A stretch of DNA of 13,430 nucleotides from Pseudomonadota bacterium (GTDB lineage: Bacteria; Pseudomonadota; Gammaproteobacteria; Burkholderiales; Burkholderiaceae_B), in the NCBI GenBank assembly GCA_023388835.1, contig JAEWFK010000049.1, positions 1 to 13,430 of the forward strand, given 5' to 3'. The position numbers and the translations under genes were made by a program. Positions 6,857 to 13,430 of this stretch are shown piece after piece (the stretch's first letter is position 1; each line of letters opens with the position of its first letter). Below the pieces are notes generated by a model. It worked only from the letters and a program-made list of their open reading frames with translations, did not search any database and was not told the origin of the DNA.

Positions 6857-8764
6857 ATGTCCAACCAGAAATTCGACAAGCACGGCTTGAGCCGACGGAC
6901 ATTCCTGGGCACTGCCGCCCTGTCGGGAGCCGCCGTCGTCGGCGCGTCGCACTTTTCGAATGCCAGCGCTGCCAGCGGTAAGGAAGGCGAACAGAGCATC
7001 AACGTTGAGCCCGGTGAACTCGACCAATACTATGCGTTCAACTCGGGCGGTCAGTCCGGCGAGATCCGCATCATGGGTCTGCCCTCGATGCGCGAGTTCA
7101 TGCGCATCCCTGTGTTCAATATCTGCAGCGCCACGGGTTGGGGCATCACCAACGAAAGCCGCAAGATCATGCGTCAGGACATGACGCCGCGAACACTGGA
7201 GTACATGGATTCCATCGGGGGCGTGTTCCGCAACGGCGACGCGCACCACCCCCACATGTCGTTCACCGAGGGAACCTACGACGGCCGCTACATCTTCATC
7301 AACGACAAGGCCAACAATCGCGTAGCGCGCATCCGATGCGATGTGATGAAGACCGACAAGATCATCGAGATCCCGAACGCCGACGGCATCCACGGCTTGC
7401 GCCCGCAGCGTTATCCGCGCACCGGTTACGTGTTCTGCAATGGCGAGCATATCGTTCCGTTGCCCAATGACGGCAGCGTGATGGACAATCCCAAAGAAAA
7501 CTTCTGGGCGATCTTCACCGCCATCGATGGCGACACCATGAAGATCGCCTGGCAAGTGCGGGTGGATGGCAACCTGGACAACATGGACGCCGACTACCAG
7601 GGCAAGTACGCCGTCTCGACCTGCTACAACTCGGAGAAAGGCATCAACGTTGGCGAAATGTCGGCCAACGAGCAAGACTGGGCCGTCGTCTTCAACCTGA
7701 AACTCATCGAGCAAGCCGTGGAGTCCGGCGACTTCGAAGAAATCAACGGTGTGAAGGTCGTGGACGGCCGCAAGGGCTCGAAGTACACGCGCTACATCCC
7801 TGTACCCAATTCTCCCCATGGCTGCAACGCCGCGCCCGACGGCATTCACATGGTCCTGAACGGCAAGCTTTCGCCTACTGCAACGGTGCTGGATATGCGC
7901 AAGCTCGATGATCTGTTCGCGGGCAAGATCAAGGAACGCGACGTCGTCGTGGCGGAACCCCAGCTCGGCCTGGGGCCCCTGCATACCGCATTCGACGGCC
8001 GCGGCAACGCCTACACGACGCTGTTCATCGACAGCCAGATCGTGAAGTGGAATATCGACAAGGCGAAGCAGGCCTTCCAGGGTGAAAAGGTGGACCCCAT
8101 CATCCAGAAGATCGACGTCCACTATCAACCGGGCCACAACCACACCACCATGGGCGAAACCAAGGAAGCCGACGGCAAGTGGCTGGTGTCGCTCAACAAA
8201 TTCTCGAAGGACCGTTTCTTGAACGTCGGCCCGCTCAAGCCTGAAAACGACCAGCTGATCGATATTTCGGGCGACGAAATGAAGCTGGTCCATGACGGCC
8301 CCAGCTTCGCGGAACCCCACGACATGCTGCTCGTGGCGCGCAACAAGGTGCGCCCTGAAAAAGCATGGAAACGCGACGACCCCATGTGGGAAGACGCCCG
8401 CAAGATGGCCGAGAAAGACGGTGTCACACTGGAAGGCGCCAACAGTGTGATTCGTGACGGCAACAAGGTCCGCGTGTACATGACGTCGATCGCGCCGGTC
8501 TTCAGTGTGCCCAACTTCGAGGTCAACGAGGGCGACGAAGTGACCGTCACCGTCACCAACATGGAGATGATCGAAGACCTGACCCACGGGTTCACCGTGT
8601 CGGGCTACGGCATAGCCATGGAAATCAGCCCGCAGCAGACGTCTTCGGTCACTTTCATCGCGTCGCGCCCCGGCGTCCATTGGTACTACTGCCAGTGGTT
8701 CTGCCACGCGCTGCACATGGAGATGTCCGGCCAGATGTACGTCAAGCCCAAGGCGAAGGCCTGA
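6857..8764 (+). CDS. nosZ: NosZ, nitrous oxide reductase (clade I, Tat-exported)
   Basis: The product is 635 residues and reduces N2O to N2 in the periplasm. The N-terminus has a twin-arginine signal, SRRTFLG at 12-18, with likely cleavage near residue 38 (NASA). This Tat signal marks the clade I enzyme. The beta-propeller domain shows the seven histidines expected for the four-copper CuZ site: H130 and H131 (DAHHPH), H179 (GIHG), H321 (SPHG), H376 (PLHTAFD), H427 (PGHNH) and H488 (EPHD). The C-terminal cupredoxin domain holds the CuA ligands H577, C612, W614, C616, H620 and M623, in the segment CQWFCHALHMEM. Nothing is truncated or missing. The start has an excellent Shine-Dalgarno at 6842-6847. 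It follows nosR by 93 bases and is four bases before nosD. A 660-codon open frame on the opposite strand is a coding shadow. Confidence 0.98.
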   Translation: MSNQKFDKHGLSRRTFLGTAALSGAAVVGASHFSNASAASGKEGEQSINVEPGELDQYYAFNSGGQSGEIRIMGLPSMREFMRIPVFNICSATGWGITNESRKIMRQDMTPRTLEYMDSIGGVFRNGDAHHPHMSFTEGTYDGRYIFINDKANNRVARIRCDVMKTDKIIEIPNADGIHGLRPQRYPRTGYVFCNGEHIVPLPNDGSVMDNPKENFWAIFTAIDGDTMKIAWQVRVDGNLDNMDADYQGKYAVSTCYNSEKGINVGEMSANEQDWAVVFNLKLIEQAVESGDFEEINGVKVVDGRKGSKYTRYIPVPNSPHGCNAAPDGIHMVLNGKLSPTATVLDMRKLDDLFAGKIKERDVVVAEPQLGLGPLHTAFDGRGNAYTTLFIDSQIVKWNIDKAKQAFQGEKVDPIIQKIDVHYQPGHNHTTMGETKEADGKWLVSLNKFSKDRFLNVGPLKPENDQLIDISGDEMKLVHDGPSFAEPHDMLLVARNKVRPEKAWKRDDPMWEDARKMAEKDGVTLEGANSVIRDGNKVRVYMTSIAPVFSVPNFEVNEGDEVTVTVTNMEMIEDLTHGFTVSGYGIAMEISPQQTSSVTFIASRPGVHWYYCQWFCHALHMEMSGQMYVKPKAKA

Positions 8765-8768
8765 CGGA

Positions 8769-10058
8769 ATGGCCGGCACTCGTCATCCTTATGCGGCACC
8801 CTTGACCGCCCTGTTGCTGTCATGGGCAGCCGCAGGGGGGACTGCGGGTGCCGCCATTATCAAGATTTCACCGGACGCCGACCTGCAGGCCGCCATCGAG
8901 GCGGCCTCGCCCGGCGACACCCTGCAGCTGGCGACGGGCGAGTACAACGGCAATATCGTCATTGACCGCCCTCTTACGCTGGAAGGGCCGGATGATCGCT
9001 CAGCCGCGATCATCGGCGAACGTCAAGGGCGCAGCGTGTGGGTCAAGGCCGAGGACGTCACGCTCAGACACCTGACGGTGCGCCATTCGGGTCTGAGTCT
9101 GTCCGATATGGACGCCGGTATCTTTCTGGACAAGACCGCTCACCGCGCGCGGGTCGAGCACAACGATGTCATCGACAATTCCGTAGGGGTCTATGTCTGG
9201 GGACCCAACGACGCGCTGGTACAAAAGAACCGGATCGTCGGCAATACCGGATTGCGCGTGAATGAGCGCGGCAACGGCGTCACCATCTGGAATTCGCCCG
9301 GCTCCAAGATTCTGAACAACGACATCTCGGAAGGGCGAGACGGCATTTACTCCAATGTCAGCAAGCACAATGTCTTTCAGGGAAACCGCTTCACCCATGT
9401 GCGCTACGCCGTGCACTATATGTATACGAACGATAGCGAAGTCAGCGACAACGTGTCCGAAGGCAACGAGATCGCGTACGCGCTGATGTTCTCGCGCCAT
9501 CTCACGGTGCGCAACAATATTGGTATCGGCAATACCGAGCAAGGCCTGATGCTCAACGCCACCCAGGAATCCACGCTCGAGAACAATGTGCTGGAAGGCG
9601 GTGGGCGTTGCGTGTTTGTGTACAACGCCAACTTCAATACGCTTTCGAACAACGTGTTCAGGAATTGCGAGACCGGCGTTCATTACACCGCCGGCTCCGA
9701 AGGAAACAAGATCTCCGACAACGCATTCATCAACAATCAGAACCAGGTGAAGTACGTGGGGACCCGTTACCTGGAATGGTCGGTCGACGGGCGCGGCAAC
9801 TATTGGAGCGACCTGAGCGCATTCGACCTGAACGGCGACGGCATCGGCGACACTGCATACCGCCCCAACGGCATCATTGATCAAGTCCTGTGGCGGGCGC
9901 CTTCCGCCCGGCTCTTGCTCAACAGTCCTGCCGTGTCGATCGTGCGCTGGGCGCAAACCCAGTTCCCCGCGATCCTGCCGGGCGGCGTGGTGGACAGCGC
10001 GCCACTGATGACGATTCCCGACAACCCCACCCTTCAAAAACTCGAGGTCAAGCAATGA
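8769..10058 (+). CDS. nosD: NosD, periplasmic beta-helix protein for CuZ maturation
   Basis: The product is 429 residues. A Sec signal peptide is visible (hydrophobic about 10-22, possible cleavage after GTAGA near 28). The body, about 35-345, is a series of right-handed beta-helix (PbH1/CASH-type) repeats rich in Asn and Gly turns, with recurring N-N and N-x-I/V patterns such as ILNNDIS, VRNNIGIGN, LENNVLEG and LSNNVF. Near the end NYWSD (344-348) is followed by a calcium-loop-like DLNGDGIGD at 353-361, typical of the family. NosD works with the NosF-NosY transporter in assembling the CuZ centre. It starts four bases after the nosZ stop, with only a weak ribosome site, so coupling to nosZ translation is likely. 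It overlaps nosF by ATGA at 10055-10058. Confidence 0.95.
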   Translation: MAGTRHPYAAPLTALLLSWAAAGGTAGAAIIKISPDADLQAAIEAASPGDTLQLATGEYNGNIVIDRPLTLEGPDDRSAAIIGERQGRSVWVKAEDVTLRHLTVRHSGLSLSDMDAGIFLDKTAHRARVEHNDVIDNSVGVYVWGPNDALVQKNRIVGNTGLRVNERGNGVTIWNSPGSKILNNDISEGRDGIYSNVSKHNVFQGNRFTHVRYAVHYMYTNDSEVSDNVSEGNEIAYALMFSRHLTVRNNIGIGNTEQGLMLNATQESTLENNVLEGGGRCVFVYNANFNTLSNNVFRNCETGVHYTAGSEGNKISDNAFINNQNQVKYVGTRYLEWSVDGRGNYWSDLSAFDLNGDGIGDTAYRPNGIIDQVLWRAPSARLLLNSPAVSIVRWAQTQFPAILPGGVVDSAPLMTIPDNPTLQKLEVKQ

Positions 10059-11071
10059 GCACCAGCGCTTCCATCAGCGCCTTGCGCAGTACCCCTGCTC
10101 CCCATGCGCACCCCGATCAAGTCTCCATCACCGGTGCCGCCCCGGGCGCGCGGCAGCAAGCGAGCGGCGCGGAGTCGACAGCGGTGCCGGTCCGCCTGGA
10201 AGGCGTCACCAAACTCTACGGTAAAGAGCGCGCCGTCGGCGATGTGAGTCTGTCGCTGAACCGAGGAGAATGCACGGTGCTGGCCGGGCACAATGGCGCG
10301 GGGAAAAGCACGCTCATCAAATTGATACTTGGCCTCATCCGCGCGGACGCCGGTCGCGTCCATGTTCTGGGCCATGATGCGGGAAGCCGTAATGCCGCGA
10401 CCCAGCGTAGACACATTGGCTATCTTCCGGAAACGGTGGCGCTGTATCCTTCGCTCACCGGCAGGGAAACCCTGGCCTTCTATGCGCGCCTGAAGGGTCT
10501 GTCGACCGATCGCAACAACGAACTGCTTTCGCGGGTGGGTATCGCAGAGGCTGCGCGCCGCCGCGTCGGCGGCTACAGCAAAGGGATGCGGCAACGCCTG
10601 GCGCTGGCCCAGGCGCTATTGGGGGAGCCGCAGATTCTGCTGCTGGACGAACCCACCTCCGGCCTGGACCCTGCATCGCGCCTGCTCTTCTATGAAATCA
10701 TCGGCGAATTGCGCAACGCCGGAGCGGCCATTCTTTTGAGTACTCACGCCTTGGCCGAACTGGAAAGCCAGGCAGACCGGGTCATCGTCATGCAGCGCGG
10801 AGAGAAGATCGCTGATGGCTCGCTTTCAGACCTGCGCCGCGAAGCCGGCCTTCCTGTCAGGGTGCATCTGACCATGGACCACGAAATCGTGGAGCCTCCC
10901 GCCGGCTGGCAGCGTATCGGCAGATACCGCCTGGAGCGCAGCTGCTCCGAAACAGAGAAACTCTCCGCCTTGCGCGACGCCCACGCACTGCCCGGGCTGG
11001 TCGACATCGAACTCGATACCCCGGGGCTGGACGAAATGTATGCGCACTTCTTGCGGCGGGAGGACGTCTGA
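10055..11071 (+). CDS. nosF: NosF, ABC transporter ATPase for NosZ maturation
   Basis: The product is 338 residues from ATG 10055. This start is set by the ATGA overlap with nosD and by GAGG at 10044-10047, seven bases upstream. The frame is open further back to GTG 9890, but that lies inside nosD. The nucleotide-binding domain has Walker A GHNGAGKST at 78-86, a Q-loop-region motif IGYLPE at 121-126, the signature YSKGMRQR at 174-181 (a variant common in ABC-2 ATPases), Walker B ILLLDEP at 194-200 and the switch histidine H231. NosF drives the NosY membrane partner and works with NosD in supplying what CuZ assembly needs, probably sulfur. About 45 loosely composed N-terminal residues precede the usual domain start and are longer than I expect for the family. 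Confidence 0.95.
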   Translation: MSTSASISALRSTPAPHAHPDQVSITGAAPGARQQASGAESTAVPVRLEGVTKLYGKERAVGDVSLSLNRGECTVLAGHNGAGKSTLIKLILGLIRADAGRVHVLGHDAGSRNAATQRRHIGYLPETVALYPSLTGRETLAFYARLKGLSTDRNNELLSRVGIAEAARRRVGGYSKGMRQRLALAQALLGEPQILLLDEPTSGLDPASRLLFYEIIGELRNAGAAILLSTHALAELESQADRVIVMQRGEKIADGSLSDLRREAGLPVRVHLTMDHEIVEPPAGWQRIGRYRLERSCSETEKLSALRDAHALPGLVDIELDTPGLDEMYAHFLRREDV

Positions 11072-11073
11072 AC

Positions 11074-11904
11074 ATGAACCCTACCCTTATCATCATCGCG
11101 AAAGAGCTCCGCGACGGCCTGCGCAACCGCTGGGTGCTGGCCGTCACGCTCTTGCTCGCCGCCCTGGCCTTGTCGCTGGGCTTTCTGGGCAGCGCACCGA
11201 CAGGCAGCGTCAAGGTCGACCCGCTCACGGTGACGGTGGTCAGCCTTTCAAGCCTGTCCATCTTCCTGGTACCGCTCATCGCCATGCTGCTGTCTTACGA
11301 CGCCATCGTGGGCGAGATCGACCGCGGCACCATGGCTTTGCTGCTCAGCTATCCGATCGCGCGTTGGCAGGTCGTGGTGGGCAAGTTCTTCGGCCATCTG
11401 GCGATCCTGACCTTGGCGACTGTGCTCGGTTACGGCCTCGCGGGGGTCGCGCTGCAGCTGGCGTATGGGGGACTGGACTTCAGCACCTGGATGCCCTTCA
11501 TCTTTTTGATCGTGGCCAGCATCCTTCTGGGCGCCAGCTTTCTCGCCATGGGCTACCTGATCAGCTCCGTGGTGCAAGAGCGCGCCACCGCGGCAGGCAT
11601 CGCCATTGGCGTCTGGCTCTTTCTGGTGGTGATCTACGATATGGCCTTGCTGGGTGTCCTCGTGGCCGATCAGGGGCGCACGATTACATCGCCCATTCTG
11701 AACACCATCCTGCTTTTCAATCCCACTGACGTTTACCGTCTGCTCAACCTGACCGGATACGAGAATGTTTCCATGTTTGCGGGAATGGCCGGACTGAGCG
11801 AGCAGGCACGCATGCCCATGCCGTTATTGTTCGGAGTCCAGCTCCTTTGGATCATTGTGCCTTTCGCGCTGGCGGCCCTCGCGTTTCGCCGGAGGTCCAT
11901 ATGA
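11074..11904 (+). CDS. nosY: NosY, ABC-2 type membrane permease of the NosDFY complex
   Basis: The product is 276 residues and integral to the inner membrane. Six hydrophobic segments fall at about 20-40, 51-73, 107-131, 140-163, 171-197 and 250-271, the usual count for NosY. The N-terminus (IIAKELRDGLRNRW) is the amphipathic cytoplasmic helix that contacts the ATPase in ABC-2 systems. The segment YDAIVGEIDRGTMALLLSYP at 75-94 is characteristic of the family. It starts two bases after the nosF stop, with GGGAGGA at 11058-11064 as ribosome site. It overlaps nosL by ATGA at 11901-11904. It is the membrane partner of NosF and NosD. Confidence 0.94.
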   Translation: MNPTLIIIAKELRDGLRNRWVLAVTLLLAALALSLGFLGSAPTGSVKVDPLTVTVVSLSSLSIFLVPLIAMLLSYDAIVGEIDRGTMALLLSYPIARWQVVVGKFFGHLAILTLATVLGYGLAGVALQLAYGGLDFSTWMPFIFLIVASILLGASFLAMGYLISSVVQERATAAGIAIGVWLFLVVIYDMALLGVLVADQGRTITSPILNTILLFNPTDVYRLLNLTGYENVSMFAGMAGLSEQARMPMPLLFGVQLLWIIVPFALAALAFRRRSI

Positions 11905-12482
11905 GGCAACACCGTCCGGCTGTCCGCCGCCTGCTCGCCGCCACCCTGCTGTCAGCGGGCGCGGTGTTGGCCGGTTGCGGCGAATCCGGGAGCGACACGC
12001 CCCCGCCGGCACCGGTGGCGACAATTCCTCAGGATGCGATGGGCCATTACTGCGGTATGTTCCTGTTCGAGCACAAAGGCCCGAAGGGTCAGATCATGGT
12101 GCGCGACCGCGAGGACCCGATCTGGTTCACCACCATCCGGGAGGTCTTCGCCTTTACGCATCTGCCAGAAGAGCCTCGCGCCATTACGGCCACCTATGTG
12201 CAGGACATGGTGCGCGCAAGCCCGGACGGAAGCTTTCCCGATGATGCCTGGATAGACGCGCACGATGCATGGTATTTGATCGGCAGCCGTTTTGTAGGCG
12301 GCATGGGCGTGCCTGACGCCGTGCCCTTCAGCGAGCAGGACGCCGCCATGCGCTATCAGGAAAAATACGGCGGCCACGTGGTCGCGTTCAAGGACGTCCC
12401 GCAGGACTATATCTTCGGCCCCGGCGAACCCCTGCCGGACTCCGAGCAGGACCCCCGGCTTTCCACGGGAGCAACGCAATGA
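11901..12482 (+). CDS. nosL: NosL, copper-binding outer-membrane lipoprotein
   Basis: The product is 193 residues from ATG 11901. The start is fixed by the ATGA overlap with nosY and by GGAGG at 11891-11895, five bases upstream. An in-frame GTG at 11847 lies inside nosY and is not needed. The N-terminus is a lipoprotein signal with arginines, a hydrophobic core and the lipobox LAGC, so C26 should be lipidated. The motif HYCGMFLFEH begins at residue 49. Its Cys-Gly-Met (51-53) is the conserved copper-binding element of the family. The protein is known to bind Cu(I) and deliver copper for NosZ maturation, probably through NosD. It overlaps the following nosX gene by ATGA at 12479-12482. Confidence 0.94.
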   Translation: MRQHRPAVRRLLAATLLSAGAVLAGCGESGSDTPPPAPVATIPQDAMGHYCGMFLFEHKGPKGQIMVRDREDPIWFTTIREVFAFTHLPEEPRAITATYVQDMVRASPDGSFPDDAWIDAHDAWYLIGSRFVGGMGVPDAVPFSEQDAAMRYQEKYGGHVVAFKDVPQDYIFGPGEPLPDSEQDPRLSTGATQ

Positions 12483-13430
12483 ATTCCATCAATACCCCCC
12501 GTCGCCGTTTCATCGGCATCATGGCCGCCACCAGCGCCCTTGCCTTGACACCCTGGGCATGGCGCCGCGCCGCGGCATCCAGCCAGCCACCTGCGCCGGT
12601 TACTTGGAGCGGCATCGCGCTCGGCGCCGATGCTCAGCTGCAGATTCATCATCCCGACCGCGCCTGGGCGCAGCAACTGATCGAGCGCGCGGTCGTGGAG
12701 GTCCATCGACTTGAAAACGTGTTCAGCCTCTATCAGCCCGACAGCGCGCTGGTGAGGCTGAACCGCGACGGCGGCCTGGATGATGCGCCCAGCGATCTGC
12801 TGCGCCTCTTGCAGGAGTCTCAACGCTACAGTCACATGACCGACGGCGCCTTCGATCCGACGGTGCAGGTTCTTTGGATGCTGCATGCCGACGCGATCCG
12901 CGCGGACAAGGGGCTTCCCGATTCGCAAGCGGTACGCGAGGCACTGCAACGGGTCGACTACCGCGCAGTGGAGGTGGAAAGACGCCGGGTAAGGCTGCGG
13001 CGCCCCGGCATGGCGCTGACCCTGAACGGAATTGCCCAAGGCTACATTACTGACCGCATCACCGAAATGCTTCGCGACGCGGGCCTGGAGCACGCCATGG
13101 TCAACATGGGCGAGATCCGCGGCCTCAACCTGAATCCGGATAACCGCCCGTGGCGGGTCGGGCTGGCGGATGACAGCGATGCACGCAAGGTGCTCGAGAC
13201 CATTGAAATACGGAATCTGGCCGTCAGCACCTCTTCAGGACAAGGCACGGTACTCGACTCCGAAGGCCGGATCACCCACCTGTTCGACCCGCGTACGGGG
13301 GCTGCGACACCACGCTACCGCAGCCTTTCCGTCGAAGCACCCAACGCCACGACGGCGGATGCGCTTTCCACGGCGTTTTCATTGATGGACGAAGAAAGCG
13401 TGCGCCGTGTAGCCGCCGAAAGCGGCGTGC
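12479..13430 (+). CDS. nosX: NosX/ApbE-type FMN transferase (3' end outside the window)
   Basis: The gene starts at ATG 12479, overlapping the nosL stop by ATGA, with GGGAG at 12467-12471 as ribosome site. It runs off the window end without a stop, so 317 residues are seen. ApbE proteins are usually around 330, so little is missing. The N-terminus is a twin-arginine signal (RRRFIG at 8-13, hydrophobic about 14-25), so the enzyme acts in the periplasm. ApbE-family motifs follow in order: GAFDPTVQ at 123-130, LNGIAQGYITDRI at 182-194, VNMGEIRG at 208-215, THLFDPRTG at 266-274, and the metal-site segment TADALSTAF at 292-300. ApbE enzymes attach FMN from FAD to threonine in [S/T]GAT motifs. The target here should be T163 of NosR, as known for NosX and NosR in other denitrifiers. 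Confidence 0.93.
   Translation, partial: MNSINTPRRRFIGIMAATSALALTPWAWRRAAASSQPPAPVTWSGIALGADAQLQIHHPDRAWAQQLIERAVVEVHRLENVFSLYQPDSALVRLNRDGGLDDAPSDLLRLLQESQRYSHMTDGAFDPTVQVLWMLHADAIRADKGLPDSQAVREALQRVDYRAVEVERRRVRLRRPGMALTLNGIAQGYITDRITEMLRDAGLEHAMVNMGEIRGLNLNPDNRPWRVGLADDSDARKVLETIEIRNLAVSTSSGQGTVLDSEGRITHLFDPRTGAATPRYRSLSVEAPNATTADALSTAFSLMDEESVRRVAAESGV

Noticed and set aside
6797..8779. A 660-codon open frame antisense to nosZ
   Set aside because: It mirrors a GC-rich gene whose codon pattern keeps the opposite frame open. The translation is rich in His, Val and Asp with no recognisable domain, and nosZ itself is certain.
9890..10054. GTG 9890 as the nosF start
   Set aside because: It would overlap nosD by more than 160 bases. 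ATG 10055 has an ATGA overlap and a proper ribosome site.
9000..10055. A 351-codon open frame antisense to nosD
   Set aside because: It is a shadow of a clearly recognised beta-helix gene, with no domain or ribosome site of its own.
11847..11900. GTG 11847 as the nosL start
   Set aside because: It lies inside nosY and would place extra residues before a normal lipoprotein signal. ATG 11901 fits the signal and the ribosome site.
1..13430. Mobile elements, tRNA or rRNA genes, CRISPR arrays, phage genes
   Set aside because: No transposase, integrase, terminal repeats, cloverleaf-like sequence or repeat-spacer pattern was seen on either strand by eye.

Overview
The window is a GC-rich chromosomal segment from a denitrifying proteobacterium. 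The gene content, the NosZ type and the general look of the proteins suggest a betaproteobacterium of the Burkholderiales, perhaps Alcaligenaceae (Achromobacter/Bordetella-like). That placement is an impression from the sequence and was not checked by a search. The right two thirds hold a complete-looking nitrous oxide reductase (nos) operon of the classical clade I type, in the order nosR-nosZ-nosD-nosF-nosY-nosL-nosX(apbE). All seven genes are on the + strand, and the last runs off the window end.

Layout. 1-239: the end of, or a small, unrecognised + strand gene. 275-482: a small ribbon-helix-helix regulator with an inverted repeat just upstream. 502-2352 (- strand): a GAF-PAS-PAS-GGDEF diguanylate cyclase with an intact active-site motif, an intact inhibitory site and a cysteine cluster in its GAF domain. 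2461-4140 (- strand): a SulP-family anion transporter with a C-terminal STAS domain. 4141-4456: a non-coding divergent promoter region with a good FNR/Dnr-like box placed to activate nosR. 4457-13430: the nos operon.

How the genes fit together. NosZ (exported by Tat, with CuZ and CuA ligands all visible) reduces N2O to N2 in the periplasm. NosR is a membrane flavo-iron-sulfur protein needed for nos expression and electron supply. NosX, an ApbE-type FMN transferase, is the expected enzyme for attaching FMN to the threonine of the NosR SGAT motif. NosD (periplasmic beta-helix), NosF (ATPase) and NosY (membrane) form the ABC-type maturation complex for CuZ assembly, and NosL is the outer-membrane copper-donating lipoprotein. 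Spacing from nosZ onward is very tight: 4 nt for Z-D, 2 nt for F-Y, and ATGA overlaps for D-F, Y-L and L-X. This implies one translationally coupled unit. Only nosR-nosZ has a gap (93 nt), and it ends in a strong Shine-Dalgarno lying inside a small palindrome.

I did not find a clearly new system. The observations most worth a second look are the FNR/Dnr-type promoter geometry before nosR (which also decides its start codon), the CxCx4Cx3C cluster in the GAF domain of the neighbouring diguanylate cyclase, and the palindromes that overlap candidate promoters of the regulator and cyclase genes. I saw no RNA genes, CRISPR arrays, insertion sequences or convincing intrinsic terminators.
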